From: Pontibacter ramchanderi
GTDB lineage: Bacteria; Bacteroidota; Bacteroidia; Cytophagales; Hymenobacteraceae
DNA length: 64,000 nucleotides
Reading direction: 5' to 3'
Assembly (NCBI RefSeq): GCF_002846395.1
Contig: NZ_PJMU01000001.1
Span: 930,001-994,000 of the forward strand
In this document: in pieces, positions 8,345 through 15,927 of the stretch
Layout: each line of letters begins with the position of its first letter
Numbering within the stretch: position 1 is the first letter of the stretch
Position numbers and translations under genes: made by a program
The notes under the pieces: model-generated
What the model saw: the letters and a program-made list of their open reading frames with translations, nothing else
Database searches by the model: none
What the model was told of the DNA's origin: nothing

Positions 8345-8642
8345 GGAACGGTTCCGTTAGCGCCGCCGTCCGGGGCTTCCGGTAGGGCGGCTCTTTTTTG
8401 GTTCGGCCTGAGGTATTCAGTGCCCCTTGGCAGGTCCTCTCCAGAGCAGGGTTTACCTTACCCGGTGGGGCCCTAGGTTAAAGTTTGTCTTGGTGTGGTA
8501 TTGCCGTTGAATCTTCTGAAAGCCGGTTGAAAAGCGTTTGAAAAGCGGTTTAAAACGGGCTATCTCCTGTTTGATTCTGGTTTGACCACTGTTTGTCTTT
8601 GGTTTGATCCCGGTTTGGTACTGGTCAGCAACAACAAAAGCC
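8345..8642. other. Noncoding region with a palindrome and GTTTG-type repeats
   Basis: This 298-bp gap lies between the MerR-like gene and the recombinase operon. It starts with a palindrome, GGAAC-G-GTTCC (8345-8355), next to the GTG start, and then a hairpin at 8362-8399. From about 8510 to 8628 it is packed with GGTTGA/GGTTTGA/GTTTG units, for example CTGGTTTGACC, TTTGGTTTGATCC and CGGTTTGGTACTGG, spaced irregularly. The same unit recurs at 8016-8042 and 8318-8341. It may be an iteron-like binding or origin region; no gene is seen. Confidence 0.5.
8362..8399 (+). terminator. Possible rho-independent terminator (plus strand)
   Basis: GCCGCC (8362-8367) pairs with GGCGGC (8386-8391), enclosing an inner CCGG...CCGG hairpin, followed by six T residues (8394-8399). 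No plus-strand gene precedes it, so it may stop antisense transcription towards the recombinase operon, or be fortuitous. Confidence 0.35.
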
Positions 8643-9599
8643 TTAAAACCGCCTGCGCTTTTTTCGCTCCACATGCAGGCTCTTGCCATCGTTGGTCTTG
8701 ATGCGGATGTCCTCGTACTTGCCCAGCTTGAGCAGGTCAATGGCCATCTCGCTGCTCTTCACATGCTCTACCGTCGTAGTGGTGATGTCGAGCTGCCGTC
8801 GCTCCCCCTTCTCCACGAAGGTCACAGTCACCTCCCTGGCCCGCCTGTTGCGGATGGCCCAGATCACCTGCCACTCTTCATCTGATAGCTCGTCGAGCTT
8901 TTCTGTTTTCTCTTCCCAGAGCCCACTGGAGCGGAAGATCTGCACCTGCTCGGTGATGGAGAGGTAGACGTGGGTGGTGTTGGCGCGCGGCTCGCCCGCC
9001 GAGGCCATCCACAGCTGGAAATAGCCCGAGGGCAGCAGCGTCACCCCCGCCTCGTCGCGGCTGGCCAGCAGGTGGAAGAGCACGGTGTCGAGCACCGTCG
9101 CTGGCCGGATGCCCGGCTGCGGGGCCAGGGGCACCTCCGCCTCCAGCTCGGTATGCAGCGCCTGGCGGTGTTCCTCGGTAAGGCCGGCACGGTCGTACAT
9201 CTGCCCCAGCCGCGTTTTGTCCGCGGTCGAGGCCGTGGCCATCTGCTGGCCCAGCGCCTGCAGGTCCACCTCGGTGAAAAGATAGGCCTTGAGCTGCTGG
9301 ATGTGCTCGAGCGGCACGCCCACCTGGCGCAGCCTGTCGATGAGCCTGACCCAGATGAACTCGGGCAGGTTCATCAGCGTCTTCTTCCCCTCCGGCATGT
9401 CGAGCGGCAGCAGACCGGCATGGAGCCAGCCGTGGAAGCGCTTGGGCGTGATGAAAGCGTCTTTGACGGAGAAGACGCGGCTGTAGTAGCGCTCGTAGGA
9501 CTTGAGCTGCTCCTCGGCCGTGCCTACTAGAAAGGGCGTGGTGGAAAAACTATTCACCTGGTACTCTATTACCTCCATGGCTGCTGGACCCATACTCAT
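8643..9599 (-). CDS. MerR-like HTH protein of the mobile element, otherwise unknown
   Basis: I choose the ATG at 9599 (MSMGPAAMEV) rather than an upstream TTG at 9614. The protein has 318 residues. Residues about 48-100 look like a winged-helix MerR-type domain (AFITPKRFHGWLHAGLLP, then VRLIDRLRQVGVPLEHIQQLKAYLF). The rest (DTVLFHLLASRDEAG, a beta-rich middle, a basic KKRRRF tail) matches nothing I recognise. It is likely a DNA-binding regulator of the element. A palindrome, ATTACC-CAAA-GGTAAT, overlaps its promoter -7 box, consistent with autoregulation (inference). Confidence 0.65.
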   Translation of the reverse strand: MSMGPAAMEVIEYQVNSFSTTPFLVGTAEEQLKSYERYYSRVFSVKDAFITPKRFHGWLHAGLLPLDMPEGKKTLMNLPEFIWVRLIDRLRQVGVPLEHIQQLKAYLFTEVDLQALGQQMATASTADKTRLGQMYDRAGLTEEHRQALHTELEAEVPLAPQPGIRPATVLDTVLFHLLASRDEAGVTLLPSGYFQLWMASAGEPRANTTHVYLSITEQVQIFRSSGLWEEKTEKLDELSDEEWQVIWAIRNRRAREVTVTFVEKGERRQLDITTTTVEHVKSSEMAIDLLKLGKYEDIRIKTNDGKSLHVERKKRRRF

Positions 9600-9605
9600 A
9601 CTTTT

Positions 9606-9621
9606 ATTACCCAAAGGTAAT
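9606..9621 (-). promoter_or_regulatory. Palindromic operator overlapping a -7 box
   Basis: ATTACC (9606-9611) and GGTAAT (9616-9621) form an inverted repeat 7 bp before the chosen ATG of the MerR-like gene. On the minus strand the same bases read TACCTTTG (9620-9613), a perfect TAnnTTTG -7 box, with a TTG about 21 bp upstream. A second palindrome, ATACATGTAT, lies at 9630-9639, between the boxes. Confidence 0.5.
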
Positions 9622-9784
9622 ATTATTTAATACATGTATACAAGAAGCCTAATAAATAATTTTGCCCTGCCGTGTCTCTTGCGGAAGAAGCGTATTTTCT
9701 TGGCACTCAAGCGGGGGCGTGCTTCATTATCCGACCGGCAGGCTGTACTTTTGCAGCCCCTACACCACTATACCCTTTTGCAAG

Positions 9785-10618
9785 ATGGAGGCAGACGACA
9801 AGGTAGTGCTGAACTACTTTCACAGGAAAATCAAAGAGCGAATCCGACAGCTGGTCAAAGCAGAAACCCAATCCGCTGAACACAATGCCAAGCACCTGGT
9901 CGGCGGCCTGGGCCTGGAGGCGGAGCTGAGGTTTTTCGAGGATCTGCTCGACCGCAAAATGGAGAGGGCCAGACTGGATTCCGGTGGCTTCCATGTGCCC
10001 GTTCCCTTCACCCGAAAGGAGCTGCAGCAAAAGGAGTTCGACACCCCCGCCATTATCGCCAACAGAAGGGAGGTATACGAAAGCCTCTACCAAGAGCGGA
10101 AAGACGAGTTCATCGACCAGGTTGCCAAAGGATACTGTGACCTGGACGTCTACCAGTACCTGAAAAACAGGATTATCGGCATCAGAGCCGCTATTACCCT
10201 AGCTGGCAGCGGGCCGGGAAAAGCCAAGGAAAAAACCTCGTTGGTCTGGCTCGCCAAGCACAGGCACAGGCTGGAGCGGCTGCACGCCTCTCTGATCGAG
10301 GAGAACATCATAGAGGAAATTGACTTAGACATCTTCTGCGAGCATTTCGCCGGCATCCCCCAGAGTGTGTACATCAACTTCCTACCGCCAAAGGCTCTGG
10401 TGTTCTACCTGCTCGACAGGCTCAAGCCCTACCTCTCAGCTGAGTTATACACGGCCGCCAACAGCACCTCCTCCCCGACTGTCGTGGCCAGGCATTTTGT
10501 CTTCAAAGGAAAGCTTTTGAAGGACCCTTATTCGGTGAAAAGCAAGGGGGTCAGTGACAAATACTGGCTTCACAAAAAACGAATCAACCAGATTGCCAGC
10601 AGCTTAGCTGTTCTATAA
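9785..10618 (+). CDS. Hypothetical protein of the mobile element
   Basis: I start at the ATG at 9785 (MEADDKVVLNYF); the longer ORF from 9662 runs through the promoter region. The 277-residue product is charged and mostly helical. It has no transmembrane segment and no motif I recognise. A TACTTTTG -7-like box lies at 9746-9753, 31 bp before the ATG. It is transcribed divergently from the MerR-like gene, so that protein may control it. It is followed by a strong terminator and then the DUF3987 gene. A replication or mobilisation role is possible only from context. Confidence 0.6.
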   Translation: MEADDKVVLNYFHRKIKERIRQLVKAETQSAEHNAKHLVGGLGLEAELRFFEDLLDRKMERARLDSGGFHVPVPFTRKELQQKEFDTPAIIANRREVYESLYQERKDEFIDQVAKGYCDLDVYQYLKNRIIGIRAAITLAGSGPGKAKEKTSLVWLAKHRHRLERLHASLIEENIIEEIDLDIFCEHFAGIPQSVYINFLPPKALVFYLLDRLKPYLSAELYTAANSTSSPTVVARHFVFKGKLLKDPYSVKSKGVSDKYWLHKKRINQIASSLAVL

Positions 10619-10626
10619 GCAAGGGT

Positions 10627-10664
10627 CATGCAAGGGGTTCCGCCCCCTTGCATGCTGCCGTTTT
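10627..10664 (+). terminator. Rho-independent terminator
   Basis: CATGCAAGGGG (10627-10637) pairs with CCCCTTGCATG (10644-10654) in a perfect 11-bp stem with a 6-nt loop. A T-rich tail follows at about 10660-10664, starting 9 bp after the stop of the preceding gene. Confidence 0.8.
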
Positions 10665-10859
10665 ATCATTGTGGCCACAACCAACCAATATACCACGATG
10701 ACCAACGCCATTACCCCATCCCGCCGAGAAAGCGGGGCAATTTTCCGCTCGGCTTCAGCCGCCCCTGCCCGTCGCGGGCAGTCCCACTTGCCTTCCCGCC
10801 GTGCGCATGAGCAGAAGGCCCCAGTTGAAGTAAGTTCTCTACCTAATAAGTAAGCCATC

Positions 10860-12275
10860 ATGGAGAACGAAACACTTACTCCCGACTTTTCGCAGGCAGA
10901 CCGGCTACTCAGCGAGCTGCTGCAAGAGCCTTCCCCTGCCCAACCCAAGGCTCCAGCGCCTGCAGTAGAAGAGGCCAACCCCTTCCCCGTTGAGGCCTTC
11001 CCTGCCGCCGTGCAGGACATCATCCGGGCCACGCACCAGAGCCTGCGCTTCCCGGAGGACTTCACGGCCACGGCCATGCTCTCAGCCGCCGCCACGGCCA
11101 TCGGCAACAGCCACACGGCCCAGGTGATGCCGGGCTGGCAGGAGGGCGCCGTGCTCTACGCGGCACTGGTGGCCCCGCCGGGCTCCAACAAAAGCCATCC
11201 GCTGGACTTCGCCTTCGCCCCCCTCTCCAAGCGCGACGACGAGGCCTACCACCGCTATGCCCAGGAGCGCCGGGAGTACGACCAATTGCAGGGCCTGGCC
11301 AAAAAGCACCGGGACCCGGCGGCAGAGGAAGTGGAGAAGCCGGTGCTCAAAAAGCTGCTCCTTTCCGACTTCACCCAGGAGGCCCTCACCGAGGCCCACA
11401 GCCACAACGGCCGGGGGGTTTGCGTGGTGGCAGACGAGCTGGCCGGCTTCATCAAGAACCTCAACCGCTACTCGAGCGGCGGGGAGGTGGAGTTCTGGCT
11501 CAGCGCCTGGAGCGGCAAGAGCGTGAGCGTGGACCGCCTCTCGCGCATGTCGCTGCGCATCCGGCGCCCCTTCATCCCCATCATCGGCACCATCCAGAAC
11601 GGGGTGCTCCTGCAGCTCTCCAAGGACGGCAAGGCCGACAACGGCTTTCTCGACCGCTTTCTCTTTGCCATGCCCCAGCATATCCAAAAAGAGCGCTGGA
11701 GCCAGGTGACGCTCGACCCGGTGCACGCCTACAACTGGGGCAAGTGCCTGTCCTTCCTGCTCGAGCTCAAGCTGGAGGTGGACGAGTGGGAAACGCCCCT
11801 GCCACGTGCCCTCCCCTTCTCCCCCAGCGCTTGGGTGAGGCTGCAGGAGTGGCAGGGGGAGAACACGGACCTGTGCAACGCGGCCGAGAGCGAGGCGCTC
11901 AAGGGCGTCTACACCAAGCTGGAGGCCTACGCCATCCGCCTGGCCCTGGTGCTGCAGCTGCTGGCCTGGTCCTGCAACGAGGCCAGAAAGGAAGCGATTG
12001 AGCTAAAGGCGGTGGAGGGGGCCATTCAGCTGGCCCAGTACTTCCGCCGGACGGCGCGGGTGGTGCAGCGCATCGTGCAGCGGGAGGACCCGCTCGACCG
12101 CTACACCCAGTGGCAGCGGAGCATCTACGGGCAGCTGCCGCAGCACTTCACCACATCCAATGGCCTGCTTCTGGCACACCAGCAGGGTATTGCTGAACGC
12201 ACCTTCAAAAAATTCCTGACGGAAAAACAGCTCTTCACCAGAATAGCGCACGGCCAGTATGAAAAACTATTGTAA
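10860..12275 (+). CDS. DUF3987 domain protein (element replication-associated)
   Basis: The 471-residue protein carries DUF3987 features: VQDIIRATHQSLRFPEDFTA near residue 42, a P-loop-like APPGSNKSHP near 102, and a GVCVVADELAGFIKNLNRY Walker-B-like segment near 183 followed by WSGKSVSVDR. DUF3987 proteins are thought to be primase/helicase-like ATPases and recur in Bacteroidota plasmids and integrated elements. The following toprim-like gene supports a replication module. It is the most GC-rich gene in the window, so overlapping ORFs appear in several frames; this frame is chosen because of the domain match. Confidence 0.8.
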   Translation: MENETLTPDFSQADRLLSELLQEPSPAQPKAPAPAVEEANPFPVEAFPAAVQDIIRATHQSLRFPEDFTATAMLSAAATAIGNSHTAQVMPGWQEGAVLYAALVAPPGSNKSHPLDFAFAPLSKRDDEAYHRYAQERREYDQLQGLAKKHRDPAAEEVEKPVLKKLLLSDFTQEALTEAHSHNGRGVCVVADELAGFIKNLNRYSSGGEVEFWLSAWSGKSVSVDRLSRMSLRIRRPFIPIIGTIQNGVLLQLSKDGKADNGFLDRFLFAMPQHIQKERWSQVTLDPVHAYNWGKCLSFLLELKLEVDEWETPLPRALPFSPSAWVRLQEWQGENTDLCNAAESEALKGVYTKLEAYAIRLALVLQLLAWSCNEARKEAIELKAVEGAIQLAQYFRRTARVVQRIVQREDPLDRYTQWQRSIYGQLPQHFTTSNGLLLAHQQGIAERTFKKFLTEKQLFTRIAHGQYEKLL

Positions 12276-12280
12276 ACCTG

Positions 12281-12342
12281 CTGCACTTTCGGCACTTTTG
12301 GCACAAGCTGTGGCCAAAATGCTGAAAGTGCCGAAAGTGCAG
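12281..12342. other. Long inverted repeat between the DUF3987 and toprim-like genes
   Basis: CTGCACTTTCGGCACTTT (12281-12298) and its exact complement AAAGTGCCGAAAGTGCAG (12325-12342) give an 18-bp perfect stem, extended inwards by TTGGC/GCCAA. Each arm also contains the direct repeat GCACTTT(C/T)G. It begins 5 bp after the DUF3987 stop. It could be a terminator/attenuator (only a short T run follows) or an element-specific protein-binding or origin structure. Confidence 0.7.
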
Positions 12343-12368
12343 CCTCCTTTTCCTATCTTACATCCAGC

Positions 12369-13328
12369 ATGAGCACCTACCGCTATACACTCCAGCCCTA
12401 CGGCAACGGCCAGAACACGCGCTTTACCTGCCCTGCCTGCGGGAAGACGAGGCAGCTGACACGCTACATCGACACCGAGACGGGGGAGCACCTGCACGAG
12501 GCGGTGGGCAGCTGCAACCGGGTGAGTAAGTGCGGCTATCACTACACGCCCAAGCTGTATTTTGCCGATCATCCCGACACATTTCAATCCTTTTTCAACC
12601 ATAAATCAACCAAGTATCAACCGGGGAAACAACCCGTTTCCAACACCTTCTTAGGAAACAAACCGCAGCCCATCTCCTACATGCCCCTGGAGCGTCTCCA
12701 GGAAAGCCGTAGGCACTACAACGCCAACAATTTTGCTGTGTTTCTGAGAGAAAGGTTTGGAAAGGAAACGGCTGAAAAGCTCATTGCCCGCTACCACATC
12801 GGCACTTCTAGGAAATGGCTCGGAGCCACTGTTTTCTGGCTCGTAGACCAGCAGGGCAGGATACGCTCCGGCAAGATCATGCTCTATGACAAAGCGACCG
12901 GGAAAAGGATAAAGCACCCCTTCCCCCATTTCACCTGGGTGCACACGGTGCTCAAACTGGAAGGTTATCACCTCAAGCAGTGCCTGTTCGGCGAGCACCT
13001 GCTGGGGCTCTTCCCCGGCAAGCCGGTGGCCGTGGTGGAGAGTGAGAAAACAGCCGTCATTTGCTCGGTGTCCCTGCCTCGCTACATCTGGTTGGCAGTT
13101 GGCGGGATTTCCCAGCTGACAGCGGAAAAGTGTGCCGTGCTCACAGGCAGGCAGGTGACCCTCTTTCCAGACTTGGGGGGCTATGGGGCGTGGAAGCAAA
13201 AAGCACAGGAGCTGCAGGGCATTGCTTCCTTTATTGTATCGGATATTTTAGAGCGCATTGCCTCCAAAGAGCAGCAAGAAGAAGGGCTCGATATTGCTGA
13301 TTTTCTTCTAAAAAGGAAAGTAGTTTAG
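12369..13328 (+). CDS. Zinc-ribbon, toprim/primase-like protein (DUF6371-type)
   Basis: The 319-residue protein opens with a zinc-ribbon-like region (FTCPACGKTRQL, then CNRVSKCGYH, about residues 18-58) as in primase N-termini. A middle region (WLGATVFWLVDQQGRIRSGKIMLYD) resembles the DUF6371/CHC2-type fold. A toprim-like segment follows, with VAVVESEKTAVICS, then WLAVGG and VTLFPDLGGYGAWKQKA. The ESEKTA...PDLGGYG pattern fits the toprim Glu and Asp motifs. With the DUF3987 gene just upstream, it probably primes replication of the element. Its codons near 12.59-12.64 kb contain a run of CAACC repeats. Confidence 0.75.
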   Translation: MSTYRYTLQPYGNGQNTRFTCPACGKTRQLTRYIDTETGEHLHEAVGSCNRVSKCGYHYTPKLYFADHPDTFQSFFNHKSTKYQPGKQPVSNTFLGNKPQPISYMPLERLQESRRHYNANNFAVFLRERFGKETAEKLIARYHIGTSRKWLGATVFWLVDQQGRIRSGKIMLYDKATGKRIKHPFPHFTWVHTVLKLEGYHLKQCLFGEHLLGLFPGKPVAVVESEKTAVICSVSLPRYIWLAVGGISQLTAEKCAVLTGRQVTLFPDLGGYGAWKQKAQELQGIASFIVSDILERIASKEQQEEGLDIADFLLKRKVV

Positions 13329-13915
13329 TCTAACCTTAATTTATCTACTTATTGAAGAATGTATTGATTACATACGAATCAATCATATAGTGAATTCTAG
13401 TATAGTTTCATTGAAAGGTGCTAGAAGTCAAAAATACACCTACCTTCGGTAAGTTTCAATTCTAGTAGAGTAAGATAATAAGACGATTGTATCTGAGCAC
13501 AAAAGCAGTGATGCATTCAATAATTCATTCCATGATACTCACCTACATTCTTTATATCTATGTAGATAGAATTTGATAATTTTATCGTTTAAATTTCTTT
13601 GAAAAAAGCCGCTCATTTCGAATTTGTTTAACTTTTGTTCAAGACTGCCTCTTCAAATTTTAATTAAGCAGGTTTTTAAGGCTAGTGGTGCATAATTTTT
13701 ACTTTCTATTCACACTGACTTATTACTTGTTCGCACTACATAATAGAGTTTACTAGATAGGCATTTTGCTTAAAAGGAAGGGATGCATTTTGAAGTGGCT
13801 TGGGTGGGGTGAGGATTCGCGTTCGCGAATTGCGAATTAATTGAGAAAGGGCAGATATTTCCTGCCCTTTCTCAATTAGGTGAGCGTGTGTTTTAAAGTA
13901 GCTTAGGTATCTGCT
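13329..13915. other. AT-rich gene desert with a strong hairpin
   Basis: About 590 bp without a credible gene, much more AT-rich than the element to its left. It holds the palindrome ATTCGCG-TT-CGCGAAT (13815-13830), followed at once by the 17-bp perfect inverted repeat TAATTGAGAAAGGGCAG (13838-13854) / CTGCCCTTTCTCAATTA (13862-13878), which could terminate transcription in either direction. This is the most likely place for the right end of the recombinase element. Confidence 0.5.
13838..13878. terminator. Bidirectional terminator-like hairpin
   Basis: A 17-bp perfect stem with a 7-nt loop (13855-13861) and AT-rich ends. It lies about 40 bp beyond the stop of the frameshifted minus-strand gene at 13916-14154 and may be its terminator. 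Confidence 0.6.
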
Positions 13916-14154
13916 TTAAAGGATAGAGCTTACAATAAACTTAGGCTTGCACTTGTTCATAGACTTTTCGTAGAACCATCGCAGTTCGCCATCGTGGAGT
14001 TCAACAGCATAGTACCAGCCGCGCTTCATAGAGAAACGCATGTCACATACAGTGCCCAGAGCGCCAAAAATAAATTTAATTCTGCTCTCTGTGTAAGTAC
14101 CTTTTCAGTGACTTCTTCGCCGTTCGAGTAATTGGGTGGTATAGGAGTTGACAT
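13916..14154 (-). pseudogene. Small protein gene with a frameshift
   Basis: From an ATG at 14154 the frame reads MSTPIPPNYSNGEEVTEK and then runs out of sense. The adjacent frame, entered near 14100, continues as TYTESRIKFIFGALGTVCDM, RFSMKRGWYYAVELHDGE and LRWFYEKSMNKCKPKF to a stop at 13916-13918. Joined, they form a plausible 79-residue basic protein. Either an indel has broken the gene, it uses programmed frameshifting, or it is a sequencing error. The joined protein is not recognised. It lies 21 bp after the TerB-like gene, in the same direction. Confidence 0.5.
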
Positions 14155-14175
14155 TAGCAAATATTAATCTCTTGT

Positions 14176-14625
14176 TTATCTACCCATAAACTTCTCCATC
14201 AAAAGATGTGCTTTCTCTACGATCTCAATATACTTATCCTCTGAGATTCCGATATCTTCACATATACCGAGAGCAAAACTCAACTCAACTTCTTCTACTT
14301 TACCATCAGCACCTACCATACCTTGTAGCGTAATTACATACCATTCCTTTTGACTTTGAGTTAAAGTATTCAATGTTTTGATCATCAATTCTTTTCCTCC
14401 TTGAGCTGATCTAGCAAAAATGGGGTCGTCAAAATCTATCCTTAAAAGCTTAGCCACTTGCTCGATTTGCTGCATTTCTTTGGGGTGAACTTGACCATCA
14501 GATTTAGCTATTATGACCAAACTACCAATAATTGCTGCTTTCTGCTCCTTAGTGAACTCCGATTGAAAACCAGCAAGCGGATTAGATGTGGAGCTACTCT
14601 CCTTTTTTTTGAATATACCAAACAT
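14176..14625 (-). CDS. TerB-like domain protein
   Basis: The 149-residue soluble protein has the helical TerB fold: AAIIGSLVIIAKSDGQVHPKEMQQIEQVAKLL (about residues 30-61, shown here only as the TerB signature A-K-S-D-G-x-V) and a second acidic repeat, MVGADGKVEEVELSFALGI. TerB-like domains bind divalent metal through these DG loops and occur in stress and phage-defence gene sets. The N-terminal MFGIFKKKE is typical of small cytosolic TerB proteins. It may be co-transcribed with the frameshifted gene downstream. Confidence 0.7.
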   Translation of the reverse strand: MFGIFKKKESSSTSNPLAGFQSEFTKEQKAAIIGSLVIIAKSDGQVHPKEMQQIEQVAKLLRIDFDDPIFARSAQGGKELMIKTLNTLTQSQKEWYVITLQGMVGADGKVEEVELSFALGICEDIGISEDKYIEIVEKAHLLMEKFMGR

Positions 14626-14783
14626 TCTATTGGGGTTAAACGGGTGAAATTCTACGGGTATTTGTTGATAAAACTTATCGAAATGATAATGCTACCTGGT
14701 GTAATGTGAGGACTTCCAACTCAATACACCTGATGTTACAAGCAGTACCTGAAGTATGTAAATTAGTCGAAATATCTAACAGC

Positions 14784-15140
14784 TTATTGGAAAGCTAGAC
14801 CGATTATTAAAGCTACTATACCTGCTACGAAAGCGTAAACCATATCTTTTCCCAAACTATGCCCGCTTGAAAATCTTACAAGAAAGGCCCTGGTTATAAT
14901 TGGTCCCAATACATATGCCACAGCGATATTAATGATAAAGATTGCGAACCAATTAAGTTTGAATGCTATTGAAAAAGCAATCACAGGAAATATAAATCCG
15001 CTTATCCAAGGGATTGAATTAAGTAATGGGCTATAGGTATACATGGGCCTATCAAACTTGTCTCCACTGATAACCATCATGTGTATACCAAATGTTGAAA
15101 TAAAAAGTAGGCCAGATACTACAAGTAAAAACGCAGACAT
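14784..15140 (-). CDS. Small membrane protein, about four TM helices
   Basis: The 118-residue product is almost entirely hydrophobic. Predicted helices lie at about 2-22 (FLLVVSGLLFISTFGIHMMV), 40-60 (WISGFIFPVIAFSIAF), 63-84 and 98-117. No family is recognised. It lies 13 bp after the stop of the 140-residue gene upstream and reads in the same direction, so the two are probably co-transcribed and may interact at the membrane (inference). Confidence 0.6.
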   Translation of the reverse strand: MSAFLLVVSGLLFISTFGIHMMVISGDKFDRPMYTYSPLLNSIPWISGFIFPVIAFSIAFKLNWFAIFIINIAVAYVLGPIITRAFLVRFSSGHSLGKDMVYAFVAGIVALIIGLAFQ

Positions 15141-15153
15141 AAAACTTCAAGAA

Positions 15154-15576
15154 TTAGTAAATACCAGACATTGTATTCATTTGGTGGCTTTCTACCACCC
15201 TCGCCATCTCGGCTATCATTTGGTTAGCAATTTTCTGTTGTTCAAAAATGCTTAGGTTTCTGACATCATTAAATTGCTTTTCGTGTACTACTTCTTTTTG
15301 AAAAAATTTATACTTCCATGTTATGGTCAAGTGGCCAGTTCCATAATTAAAGTGTATGATCTGGTTTTTACCTACTTCATACAGATTGAAAGCTCTTTTA
15401 TCGAGATTAGTAACTGTGCCTCGACCATTAAAAGCTGCTTCGTTGATTGCATCTACAATAACACTGAACTTGTCATCCAGAGTACGGTTTTGTAGATCAT
15501 AATTGTCCTTATTTAGAGCTGAGAAGAATCGGTACATAATGTAGCCGAGGATTGCGATAACGAAAAACCAAATCAT
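15154..15576 (-). CDS. Hypothetical protein with N-terminal membrane anchor
   Basis: The 140-residue protein starts with one transmembrane helix (MIWFFVIAILGYIMYRFF). The soluble domain of about 115 residues has alternating beta strands (VTNLDKRAFNLYEVG, HLTITWKYKFFQKEV) and a C-terminal helix. No motif is recognised. It is the first gene of a probable two-gene unit with the four-TM protein. Confidence 0.6.
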   Translation of the reverse strand: MIWFFVIAILGYIMYRFFSALNKDNYDLQNRTLDDKFSVIVDAINEAAFNGRGTVTNLDKRAFNLYEVGKNQIIHFNYGTGHLTITWKYKFFQKEVVHEKQFNDVRNLSIFEQQKIANQMIAEMARVVESHQMNTMSGIY

Positions 15577-15927
15577 AGCTAGGAATTGTTTTTTGGAAGA
15601 ATTAATTGTTAGAGATTAATGAAAAGTGATGTACTGCTTTATACTCAAAGGCCAGGCCATGTAAGAATAAAGGACGTTTATTATATATTACATAGCTAAT
15701 ATATACACAAATTAGATTAAGTCAATAAAATATTAATCTTTTATTAATGTGATCTCATATGGCGTGCCAAGCACTATACTTTAGAACTAAGGTAGGTAGT
15801 TAACTCTAATTTGTGATCCTAGAATAGACGCACGCTCAAAGAAATGCTAATCACTCAATAATTAGAAAAGCCCCATTGGTAACAGTATCAGTTAACAATG
15901 GGGCTTCCTCACCTAATGCTTTCCTAC
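15577..15927. other. Intergenic region, 351 bp
   Basis: AT-rich spacer between the small membrane gene pair and the end of the restriction operon. Apart from the terminator at 15868-15906 and the likely promoter region of the 15154-15576 gene, I see nothing: no ORF, no repeat and no RNA motif. Confidence 0.5.
15868..15906 (-). terminator. Terminator of the restriction operon
   Basis: AAGCCCCATTG (15868-15878) pairs perfectly with CAATGGGGCTT (15896-15906) over 11 bp. On the minus strand it is followed by a short U-rich tail (CTTTTCTAAT). It lies 22 bp after the DUF262-HNH stop. Confidence 0.75.

Larger units (their letters stand above)
6337..13328. mobile_element. Serine-recombinase mobile element next to tRNA-Glu (right end uncertain)
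   Basis: This GC-rich block holds a large serine recombinase, a small partner gene, a MerR-like protein, an unknown protein, a DUF3987 protein and a zinc-ribbon/toprim-like protein. Its left end overlaps tRNA-Glu. Base composition differs clearly from both flanks: the segment is GC-rich, whereas 13.3-39 kb is AT-rich. The GGTATA/TATACC hexamer, common in the chromosome, falls to about background here. I could not find a second copy of the tRNA 3' end, so the right boundary is placed only by the last gene and could extend into the AT-rich stretch up to about 13.9 kb. Confidence 0.55.

Noticed and set aside
10860-12275. Long overlapping ORFs on the opposite strand and in other frames (for example 11082-11726 minus and 11420-12001 plus)
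   Set aside because: They arise from very high GC in the DUF3987 gene; the translations are low-complexity Ala/Arg/Gly/Leu-rich and match nothing.
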